Assembly (NCBI RefSeq): GCF_021654655.1
Contig: NZ_AP025225.1
Coordinates: forward strand, 248,001-312,000
Origin: Candidatus Hydrogenosomobacter endosymbioticus
GTDB taxonomy: Bacteria; Pseudomonadota; Alphaproteobacteria; Holosporales; GW7
DNA length: 64,000 nt
Reading direction: 5' to 3'
Within the stretch, counting starts at the first letter, position 1, and every line of letters begins with the position of its first letter. Position numbers and translations under genes: made by a program. The notes below the pieces were generated by a model. It saw nothing but the letters and a program-made list of their open reading frames with translations. It was not told the DNA's origin and did no database searches. Positions 57,028 through 64,000 of the stretch are shown in pieces.

Positions 57028-58230
57028 TCATAAATTGCTTTGCTGTTTTATTGCACGTATAACGGATGCACATATTTTTTCTGCAGAAGTCTGCCCAACG
57101 TATGCGCTCATCGGCAAGCTTAAAACAACTCGGGACAATTTTTCGCATACTGCAAGCGCACGATTCCCAAATACACTCTCGTGATATTTCGAATATGCCT
57201 GCTGAGCATGAAGCGGCTTTTCATAATACACAACGCTTGGGACGCCTTCTTCTTTAAGCGCGCAAATAACTGCCTGCCTATTAATGCTCTCTGGAAGCCT
57301 TATTGTATATTGCGCCCACACTGAGACCGCATCATCTCTTATTGTTGGAGTTTCTACATATTCGTAAAGCATTTCATTATAAAGCGCAGCTATTTTGTTG
57401 CGCTCCTCTATTTCCCACGGAAATATCTCCAGCTTCTGAAGAAGAATAGCCGCTTGTATCGTATCTAGCCTACTATTAACTCCAACCCTAACATTATCGT
57501 ATTTATTGGATCCCTTGCCGTGAATTCTTATACTCCGCAAAACAGAAGCAATTTCAGGGTTGTCAGTAAATATAGCGCCACCATCTCCATAGCATCCAAG
57601 CGGCTTTGCAGGGAAAAAACTCGTCGTAGATATGTCTGCTAACGTGCCAACCTTTTCTCCTTTATACGAAGCTCCAAAACTCTGGGCTGCATCGTCAATT
57701 ATCCAAATACCATATGAAGACGCAATATCCCTAATAGCATCATAATCGGCCGGCGCTCCGAACAAATCAACTACAATAAGACCAACTATACGCAGCCCAG
57801 ACTTTTCACTAGCCTCTATTGCAGAAACTATTTTTTCTGGATCAATATTATATGAATCCCACAAAGAGTCTATAAACACCGGCGTAGCCCCGACGCTAGC
57901 TACCACCTCAGCAGTAGCCGTAAAAGTGAAACTAGGTACCAGCACTGCATCTCCGACGCCAACCCCAAGCGCCATCAAACTCATTTCAAGAGCATCTGTT
58001 CCATTAGCGCACGATACGACATACTTTGCTCCACAAAAATCAGACAGAGCCCTCTCTAAATCGAAAACCTCTTCTCCCATGACATAATCGCCCCTGTCAA
58101 GAACTTTTTTTATAGCAATGTCAATTCCACTTCGTATGTTTTTTTGCTGTGCAGCAAGGTCTATAAAAGGCATACAAGAGGCTGAGCTCTTGTTAACATC
58201 GGTGTTATTATTCTGGTTACAATTAGCCAT
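57028..58230 (-). CDS. DegT/DnrJ/EryC1-family PLP aminotransferase
   Basis: Transfers an amino group to a nucleotide-activated keto-sugar for surface polysaccharide or lipid synthesis. The 400-residue protein begins its conserved part with MPFIDLAAQQ. It has NGTDALEMSLMALGVG, DDAAQSFGASYKGEKVGTLADISTTSFFPAKPLGCYGDGG with the PLP lysine, and VGVNSRLDTIQAAILL. The substrate is unknown. It is followed after 12 bases by the prepilin peptidase and preceded by a glycosyltransferase, so it may act in a small glycan pathway. Confidence 0.9.
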   Translation of the reverse strand: MANCNQNNNTDVNKSSASCMPFIDLAAQQKNIRSGIDIAIKKVLDRGDYVMGEEVFDLERALSDFCGAKYVVSCANGTDALEMSLMALGVGVGDAVLVPSFTFTATAEVVASVGATPVFIDSLWDSYNIDPEKIVSAIEASEKSGLRIVGLIVVDLFGAPADYDAIRDIASSYGIWIIDDAAQSFGASYKGEKVGTLADISTTSFFPAKPLGCYGDGGAIFTDNPEIASVLRSIRIHGKGSNKYDNVRVGVNSRLDTIQAAILLQKLEIFPWEIEERNKIAALYNEMLYEYVETPTIRDDAVSVWAQYTIRLPESINRQAVICALKEEGVPSVVYYEKPLHAQQAYSKYHESVFGNRALAVCEKLSRVVLSLPMSAYVGQTSAEKICASVIRAIKQQSNL

Positions 58231-58365
58231 AATGAATTCTGCAGAAAAATTATCTATGAAACTATAGCAAATAACTTGACGATTGTCGCGCGAAGCTAAA
58301 TCCAGAACAGCGTCTTTTTGAAAATAAAATAATTTTAAGCATTGTGAATCGATGTTTCGTGAGAG

Positions 58366-59415
58366 CTATGATTCGCACAAAGACTCTAGCATATGGTGTA
58401 TTTGCTTGCCGACAGACAGCCTGCTATACTTCTCTGAAGCATCCTTCACAGCATTCTCTGCAATTTCTTCCCTAAGCTCGTCCACCCGAATCAACAGCTT
58501 TATCGCCGCTGCTAATTCCTTAGCAGATTCTTTACGAACTATTATTCCCGTATGCATATGCTGAATAATTTCCTTAGGACCATCTGTATCGGTAGAAACT
58601 ACCGCTTTTCCATGCATCATAGCTTCGACAACAACAAGGCTGAAGCTTTCCCTAAGAGACGGAACACACACTATATCAACGGACCTATAAAACTCTTCCC
58701 TATCAGAAACAAGGCCAACAAATTCCACATATCCGGAAAGATCTTTGTCTATAACAGTTTTTTCCAGGTGTTTTTTAAACTTTCCAACTCCACCTATTAT
58801 AGCCTTACAGCTAAATCCAGAATTTTTGAGTATCTGCATAGCGTCGATCAAATACTGGAACCCTTTGTCGCGGCTCATCCTGCCTAACGCCCCAATAACA
58901 AGAGTTCTCTCTGCCGACTTCTTGCTGCTAGAACTGGTACAAACAACCTCTCTAGCGTCACAAAACACCATATTTGGAATATATCTAGCGCAAGAGGTCT
59001 TACCATATTTTTCTAACACTTCCGCGTGCATAGCCTTGTTTATAGAAACCAGCACATCCAGAGATTTCGCGTGCTTAGCATGTCTTTTATCATGAAGAAC
59101 AGCTATCGTCTTTCGCTTCTTTGCAACAAACCTAGCTATTTTTATCGCCCTCTTTCCATGAAGTATTACAACATCTATCTTTTCTCTGCGAAGTATTGCG
59201 CACAGCTTGGCCGCAGCAACAAAATCCCAAGAGCAAACACAATTCAGCTCTTTTATCTTCACTTTACTTTTGTCTATAAGAGAAATGCATGCAGCACCTT
59301 TAGGCGCGACCGCAAGACTGTAATGATTAAAATCAGGAAGAATGTTGCAGTAACTCGCGAACGCCTGCTCTGTTCCGCCAACACCACTCATCAGCATCAC
59401 ATTAGCAACACGCAC
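58366..59415 (-). CDS. Family 4 glycosyltransferase
   Basis: Adds a sugar to a surface glycan or lipid from the cytoplasmic face. The 349-residue GT-B fold protein has the N-terminal GGTEQAF segment. The donor-binding region carries GALGRMSRDKGFQYLIDAM and ESFSLVVVEAMMHGKAVVSTDTDGPKEII (the E-x7-E motif). The start is a GTG at 59415. It precedes the DegT aminotransferase by about 135 bases on the same strand. Donor and acceptor cannot be named. Confidence 0.88.
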   Translation of the reverse strand: MRVANVMLMSGVGGTEQAFASYCNILPDFNHYSLAVAPKGAACISLIDKSKVKIKELNCVCSWDFVAAAKLCAILRREKIDVVILHGKRAIKIARFVAKKRKTIAVLHDKRHAKHAKSLDVLVSINKAMHAEVLEKYGKTSCARYIPNMVFCDAREVVCTSSSSKKSAERTLVIGALGRMSRDKGFQYLIDAMQILKNSGFSCKAIIGGVGKFKKHLEKTVIDKDLSGYVEFVGLVSDREEFYRSVDIVCVPSLRESFSLVVVEAMMHGKAVVSTDTDGPKEIIQHMHTGIIVRKESAKELAAAIKLLIRVDELREEIAENAVKDASEKYSRLSVGKQIHHMLESLCES

Positions 59416-59601
59416 AACCAGCCCCAGATAAAATAACTCTCCACGGTGAAAATATCACTTTCTTTCCTTAAAAATCAATTGAAATTTCGTAACCATGTTG
59501 ATCAGAACCATATTCCTAAAAAACTACAAATTTTATTGTGGTTAAAAATTAACAACGATGGTGATAAAATTGCGCCATACATTACTAAATTTTGAAAAAA
59601 T

Positions 59602-60447
59602 ATGTTCATAGATAGCCACTGCCACCTCGACAGGTATGAAAAACCGGAGCTGGAAGAAATTATAGAAAAGTCCAAGAAAGGCGGCATAGCTGCGATGCTA
59701 ACTGTGTGCACTTCTATGAATAATTTCCAAGATGTAATAAAAATAGCCGAAAAATACGATAATGTATTCGCTAGCGTTGGAATTCATCCTGGAGACGACT
59801 CTCTTAGGGACCTCTCACAAAAACAAGTGTTCGACTGGCTGCTATACAATTCCCAGCATGAAAAAGTTGTCTGCATAGGAGAAGCTGGCGTGGATACATC
59901 TTCTCCAAACAACATAGATTTGCAAAAATCCATCTTCAAAGCTCATATAAAAGCAGCTATACACACTTGCTTGCCGCTTTCTGTTCATGTGCGAGACGCT
60001 CATAAAGATGTAGTAGAAACTGTTAATGCCGTGAATTCAGAAGAAGGCGCAAAAGCAACCGGCGCTATTCATTGCTTCACTGGAACAAAAGATGAAGCCG
60101 CCGCAGAACTTGATGTAGGATTTTTTATCAGCTTTTCCGGGATAGTAACGTTTAAAAACGCTGCCCAGGTCAAAGAAGCCGCAAAATTCACCCCTACAGA
60201 AAGAATGCTAATAGAAACCGATTCTCCATGGCTATCTCCAGAACCACATAGAGGAAAGAAAAACGTTCCAATATATGTGAATGAGGTAGCAAAATGCATA
60301 GCGGCGCAAAAAGGTGTAAGTGTATCAGACGTCGCCAAAACAACATCAAAAAACTTTTTTTCCCTTTTTGAGAAAGCTTCAAGTCACAAAAACTACCATA
60401 TTATGAGTGAAAACTATATTGTACAAAGAGACAGAGAAAACAAATGA
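59602..60447 (+). CDS. TatD-family metal-dependent hydrolase
   Basis: TIM-barrel hydrolase (3'-5' exonuclease or quality-control deoxyribonuclease in E. coli). The metal ligands appear in DSHCHLDR, IGEAGVD, SVHVRDA, HCFTGT and ETDSPWL, as in TatD. The 281 residues are a normal length. It overlaps the following metallohydrolase by four bases (ATGA). In many alphaproteobacteria the same pair follows metG, which is absent here. Confidence 0.92.
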   Translation: MFIDSHCHLDRYEKPELEEIIEKSKKGGIAAMLTVCTSMNNFQDVIKIAEKYDNVFASVGIHPGDDSLRDLSQKQVFDWLLYNSQHEKVVCIGEAGVDTSSPNNIDLQKSIFKAHIKAAIHTCLPLSVHVRDAHKDVVETVNAVNSEEGAKATGAIHCFTGTKDEAAAELDVGFFISFSGIVTFKNAAQVKEAAKFTPTERMLIETDSPWLSPEPHRGKKNVPIYVNEVAKCIAAQKGVSVSDVAKTTSKNFFSLFEKASSHKNYHIMSENYIVQRDRENK

Positions 60448-61220
60448 AGATAATTTTTCTTGGCTGCGGAGCGTCAGTGGGCGTTCCTATAATCACTGGC
60501 GACTGGGGAAGCTGTTCGGTAAATAACCCTAAAAACATCAGGACAAGAAGTTCTGTTGCAGTCGAAATCAACGGTAAATTGCTTCTTATAGACATGTCTG
60601 CAGATATCAGGCATCAACTCTTGAGAGAAAAGATCCGATTCATAGACTCTGCCCTGTGTACGCATTCCCATTTCGACCACGCAGCAGGAATTAATGAATT
60701 AAAACCTTTTTTTGTAAAATATGGTAAAAAAATCCCAGTATATGGACACAAAACGACGATGGACGAACTCTGCAGCTGCTACTCACACGTTTTTACACGA
60801 AGCGGTACTCCATGCTGCGAAGATATAACTTTTCTGCCATTCCTCACTCGCCACGACGTTGATGGCGAATTTGAAGTTTTTGGAGAACAAATAATCTCAT
60901 TCCAACAAAGCCATGGTCTCGAATTTAGCACTGGGTTCAGATTTTCGTCTTGGGCATATTCCACAGACGTAAGCGCTCTTGATGAACACGTATTTTCGCT
61001 TCTGAAAAACCTTGACCTTTGGATAGTAAGCTGCCTCTCTCAAAGATGGAAAGCAAAACACGCTCCTCTTGAAGAAGTTCTCGAATGGATCAAACGAGTA
61101 AACCCAAAAAGAGCAATAATAACCCATATGTCAGCAGATCTTGATTACAACACCCTAAGACAAACCCTTCCACATAGCATAGAACCTGCGTATGACGGAA
61201 TGGTGATAGAAGTTACATAA
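60444..61220 (+). CDS. PhnP-like metallo-beta-lactamase-fold hydrolase
   Basis: Likely a phosphodiesterase of the PhnP family. FLGCGASVGVP at the start, the metal-binding THSHFDHAAGI, HGLEFSTGFRF and ITHMSADLDYNTL, and the 258-residue length fit that family. It is translationally coupled to tatD. The substrate is not known for the alphaproteobacterial tatD-linked members. Confidence 0.9.
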   Translation: MKIIFLGCGASVGVPIITGDWGSCSVNNPKNIRTRSSVAVEINGKLLLIDMSADIRHQLLREKIRFIDSALCTHSHFDHAAGINELKPFFVKYGKKIPVYGHKTTMDELCSCYSHVFTRSGTPCCEDITFLPFLTRHDVDGEFEVFGEQIISFQQSHGLEFSTGFRFSSWAYSTDVSALDEHVFSLLKNLDLWIVSCLSQRWKAKHAPLEEVLEWIKRVNPKRAIITHMSADLDYNTLRQTLPHSIEPAYDGMVIEVT

Positions 61221-61368
61221 CAGCTACGCATAAGCTCCTGTCAATCTTTTCAACACAACAAACCAACAGCGCCAGCTCTATGAGGACCAGTACACACTCA
61301 GCTGCTTCGCAACCGCTGTTGAGATATGATAGAGGTGGAAAATGGTTGGGAGAGAGGCAGGCAAACGT

Positions 61369-61818
61369 CTACCTTTTCTCCAACCTCACAGATGCAAAAA
61401 ACTCGCTCAAAATAAGCGAACACTCTCTCTCCATAACCCCGCCGATTACTTCTGTCGCAAAAAATCCTCTTCCATGTTCATAAAACAGCCGTGGTCCATG
61501 ATCTATAGCTCCGCATTTATGATCATACGCACCAAAATAAAGCCTACGAACGCGAGCAAGCCGAATCGCATGAGCGCACATAGCGCAAGGCTCTAAAGTT
61601 ACATAAATGTCGCAACCGAAAAGATACTTAGATCTAAAGTAAGCCTGAGCAGCTTCTATTACCAGTAACTCTGCATGCGCCAACGAGCTTTTATGTGATT
61701 CGCAGATATTATGGCCACGAGCAACAACAGCTCCATCAAAAACCACAACGGCTCCAACTGGAACCTCACCTAAACCAGAAGCGCACCTCGCCTGAGCTAG
61801 CGCATCAAACATAAACAT
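61369..61818 (-). CDS. tadA: tRNA adenosine(34) deaminase TadA
   Basis: Converts A34 of tRNA-Arg(ACG) to inosine. HAELLVIEAAQ with the catalytic Glu and the zinc His, and EPCAMCAHAI with the two zinc cysteines, are intact. The GEVPVGAVVV start is typical. I take the ATG at 61818 (149 residues); GTG at 61833 and ATG at 61812 are alternatives. It lies upstream of nothing on its strand; rplS is 90 bases away in the same direction, ahead of it. Confidence 0.93.
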   Translation of the reverse strand: MFMFDALAQARCASGLGEVPVGAVVVFDGAVVARGHNICESHKSSLAHAELLVIEAAQAYFRSKYLFGCDIYVTLEPCAMCAHAIRLARVRRLYFGAYDHKCGAIDHGPRLFYEHGRGFFATEVIGGVMERECSLILSEFFASVRLEKR

Positions 61819-61923
61819 AAAAAAAACAAACACACCAGAGCCAAAACGCCGCGCAAAAACCGGCCAACCAGCACACAGAACATCAAAAGAAAAGACCAGA
61901 AAAAGACAAAGCGAAGAAAAAAA

Positions 61924-62313
61924 CTAAGCCTGCTGGACGATTTTGTCTTTCTTTTCTTTAATCCTAGCTTTCTTGCCGCTCAATCCACGCATATAGTATA
62001 TCTTAGAGCGACGAACCTTGCCGCGACGAACATTTTCTATTTTCGAAATTTTTGGGCTATATAACTGAAAAACCCTTTCAACACCAACTCCACCATCAGC
62101 AACCCTCCTGATGCAGAAAGTAGAGTGAAGACCGGCATTTCTTCTCGCAATACAAACTCCCTCAAATTTTTGAACACGTTCCCTATCGCCTTCAGAAATT
62201 TTCACGTGCACTCGAACCGCATCACCCGGAGAAAACTGATCATCAAGCCTCCCCTCACATAGCTGCGCAATCTGCCCGCTATTAAACTTGTCCAACAAAA
62301 CAGCCCTACTCAC
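61924..62313 (-). CDS. rplS: Large-subunit ribosomal protein L19
   Basis: 50S protein at the subunit interface. [63 protein letters not shown] is the family core. The N-terminal 28 residues are divergent and begin at a GTG at 62313. The C-terminal KARIKEKK tail is present. rimM and trmD, common neighbours, are absent. Confidence 0.96.
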   Translation of the reverse strand: MSRAVLLDKFNSGQIAQLCEGRLDDQFSPGDAVRVHVKISEGDRERVQKFEGVCIARRNAGLHSTFCIRRVADGGVGVERVFQLYSPKISKIENVRRGKVRRSKIYYMRGLSGKKARIKEKKDKIVQQA

Positions 62314-62472
62314 GGCGCTAAACCAGATAACAAACCTACTACAGCACCTTATACCATATTTTGCAAAAATATTCTATAGCTCAAGCCACGGTTGTTCAGC
62401 ATTCATATATGAATTTTTATCTGCGAATCTAAAGCAACGTTAATAACAGATCGGACTCGTATAGTAATAAAT

Positions 62473-63678
62473 CTATACCATCCACTTCGAGCGCTCTTCT
62501 TCTAGATTTCCCAACTCTATGGCCAGCCTTATACAGCCCATCAAATCGTTCATATATCGAACGTTATGGCGCACGATCAGGCTTAAGCCCAAAATTTCTT
62601 TTGCTTTCATCAAGTGGTGTAAATATGCTCTGCTGTAACGCCTACATGTCTCGCATTCGCACTCACAATCTATCGGCCTCGTATCTTCTTTAAAACACGA
62701 CTTGGACAGATTTATGTATTCCCGGTCGTGCACATCTTCCTGTGCGTCCTTCCAATAGCTGGATTTTATAAGTGCGCATCCATGGCGACCAAGCCTTGTC
62801 GGAACAACGCAATCAAATGTGTCTATCCCTTCCTTAACACCGTTAAATATATCGCGCACAGCCCCAATCCCTAGAAGATGAACTGGCTTATCGATTTGCT
62901 TTAAATGGCTCATAGCCATATTAACGACCTCATACATCTGTGGTTTTGAAGCTCCTAAAGACCCTCCTATAGCAATTCCAAAAAAAGGCATAGAAGCCAC
63001 AAAACACGCGCTTTCTTTCCTTAGATCTGGATACACTCCGCCTTGAACGATTCCATAAAGCCCCTGCCTCGAAGAAGAGTCATCAATAAAAAACTCATCC
63101 ATACTGCGCTTCGCCCATCTATGGCTCATCTCCATCGAGTCTTTTGTATATTCTTTGCTTACATTAAACGGGGTGCATTCATCAAGAACACAGATCAAAT
63201 CTGCTCCCAGTTTTTTCTGTACAGAAATCGATCGTTCAGGAGTTAGCGTATGTCTAGATCCGTCTATATAAGATATGAACGAAGCGCCAGTTTCATTTAT
63301 GCTAACACCAGCTTTCCTGACCCCAAACTGAAGCCCGCGCTTACCTTTCACCTCGCAAGAAACAGAACCGTGCCCGAAACAGAAAATTTGATATCCGCCA
63401 GAGTCTGTAAATATCGGGCCATCCCATCCCATGAAAGAATGAAGTCCCCCTGCCTTAGCTATAAGGTCCTCTCCTGGCTGAAGCATAAGATGGTATGTAT
63501 TCGAAAGCAAAATCTGCGTCTTCTCTTCTGACATTTGCTGGGCCGACAGCCCCTTAACAGAAGCTTTTGTAGCGCAAAATAAAAAAGCAGGAGTTTTAAA
63601 AGAACCGTGGGCAGTTGAAATAATGCCTGTTCTCGCAGCACTTTTTTTATCTGTCGACAACACACCGAATTTAAGCAT
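62473..63678 (-). CDS. tgt: tRNA-guanine transglycosylase (queuine)
   Basis: Exchanges G34 for preQ1 in tRNAs with GUN anticodons. FTDSGGYQIF (catalytic Asp), the DTFDCVVPTRLGRHG nucleophile region and the C-terminal zinc site CECETCRRYSRAYLHHL are intact. The 401-residue enzyme starts at the ATG at 63678; a GTG at 63693 lies in the same frame. queA is not seen upstream. Together with MnmA and TadA it makes three wobble-base enzymes in the window. Confidence 0.96.
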   Translation of the reverse strand: MLKFGVLSTDKKSAARTGIISTAHGSFKTPAFLFCATKASVKGLSAQQMSEEKTQILLSNTYHLMLQPGEDLIAKAGGLHSFMGWDGPIFTDSGGYQIFCFGHGSVSCEVKGKRGLQFGVRKAGVSINETGASFISYIDGSRHTLTPERSISVQKKLGADLICVLDECTPFNVSKEYTKDSMEMSHRWAKRSMDEFFIDDSSSRQGLYGIVQGGVYPDLRKESACFVASMPFFGIAIGGSLGASKPQMYEVVNMAMSHLKQIDKPVHLLGIGAVRDIFNGVKEGIDTFDCVVPTRLGRHGCALIKSSYWKDAQEDVHDREYINLSKSCFKEDTRPIDCECECETCRRYSRAYLHHLMKAKEILGLSLIVRHNVRYMNDLMGCIRLAIELGNLEEERSKWMV

Positions 63679-63829
63679 ATTAAAAATCACCAATCACAAC
63701 CGTTTAAGATTTCATTTTAAAAACGATTACTAAAAGTAACAATAGACGCAAAAAATCACCTCCAAAACGACCTGTATTCAACGCTTCATAAATCTAGCCA
63801 AACTTTCATAATAAGGCCTTGGTCTGAAG

Positions 63830-64000
63830 TTACTCTTGCATTCCGTTCACTATATCGCGAAGCAAATCTTTGTCTCGCTCTGTTCCGCCTGCAGCTGGAA
63901 CATCTTTTTTCTCTGAAGATACGCCGCTTCGGCCGCTTCGACTTTGAGAATAGTTGTGATGCTTTTCTTCATTAGAAGAGTTTTGCCTTTCAGAAACCTT
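63830..64000 (-). CDS. Unidentified protein, C-terminal 56 residues (cut by window edge)
   Basis: Only the end of this gene is in view. It is a hydrophilic, Ser/Lys/Glu/Asn-rich stretch (SERQNSSNEEKHH, SRSGRSG, EKKDVP) that closes with a short helix-like LLRDIVNGMQE and TAA at 63830. It is open to the window edge, in the same direction as tgt. No family could be assigned. Confidence 0.55.
   Translation of the reverse strand, partial: KVSERQNSSNEEKHHNYSQSRSGRSGVSSEKKDVPAAGGTERDKDLLRDIVNGMQE

Overview
The window comes from a bacterial chromosome with moderately low GC content. It is almost certainly alphaproteobacterial. The cell-cycle regulator TrcR (DUF1013) is a marker of that class. The F1 ATP synthase operon (atpH-A-G-D-C without the F0 genes), the rpsF/rpsR - DUF2232-like membrane protein - rplI cluster, the adrenodoxin-type ferredoxin, SecB and the tatD-metallohydrolase pair all fit it as well. 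Broken-up ribosomal operons, many TTG/GTG starts, AT-rich secreted orphan proteins and tRNA genes without encoded CCA suggest a fast-evolving, probably host-associated lineage of the Holosporales/Rickettsiales kind; that placement is inference. No IS element, prophage, CRISPR array or rRNA gene was recognised.

Layout. 1-9.7 kb: 5' end of tmk, rlpA (septal lytic transglycosylase), der, gpsA, an orphan secreted protein behind a very good sigma70-like promoter, dnaJ, yqgE, a DsbD/ScsB-type thiol reductase and rpiB. 9.7-18.8 kb: cell division and envelope genes (ftsW, ftsK, pbpC, a TolC-like channel) plus prfB, which carries a textbook programmed +1 frameshift. 18.9-31.2 kb: two orphan membrane proteins, an SH3 protein, aspS, bamA, long-form hpf, then a minus-strand run rpsF-rpsR (one continuous frame), DUF2232-like, rplI, preceded by secB and a ferredoxin. 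31.4-36.7 kb: orphan secreted proteins flanking topA. 36.7-43.5 kb: F1 ATPase operon, mnmA, trcR, tRNA-Glu. 43.6-53.2 kb: secD, secF, an anchored orphan, an isolated rplN-rplX pair, a large AsmA-like protein and psd. 53.3-64 kb: two tiny secreted proteins, tRNA-Gly, rpmB, rho with a long leader, a prepilin peptidase, a DegT aminotransferase, a glycosyltransferase, tatD, a PhnP-like hydrolase, tadA, rplS, tgt and the 3' end of an unidentified gene.

How the genes work together. Most of the window is core informational and envelope machinery. SecB, SecDF, BamA, the AsmA-like protein, Psd and TolC cover export and outer-membrane assembly. RlpA, FtsW, FtsK and PbpC cover septation and peptidoglycan. 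MnmA, TadA and Tgt each modify the tRNA anticodon wobble position 34. Five or six small or low-complexity signal-peptide proteins without recognisable domains form the lineage-specific, potentially host-facing part.

The most striking observation is that ribosomal proteins S6 and S18 lie in one uninterrupted reading frame of 211 codons. The linker is acidic, and an internal Shine-Dalgarno plus GTG could also release a short S18. Also unusual are a BamA whose conserved barrel RGF motif has lost its arginine, an L14 gene with a cysteine-paired upstream in-frame extension, and a rho leader holding a 12-codon ORF with a near-perfect ribosome binding site.
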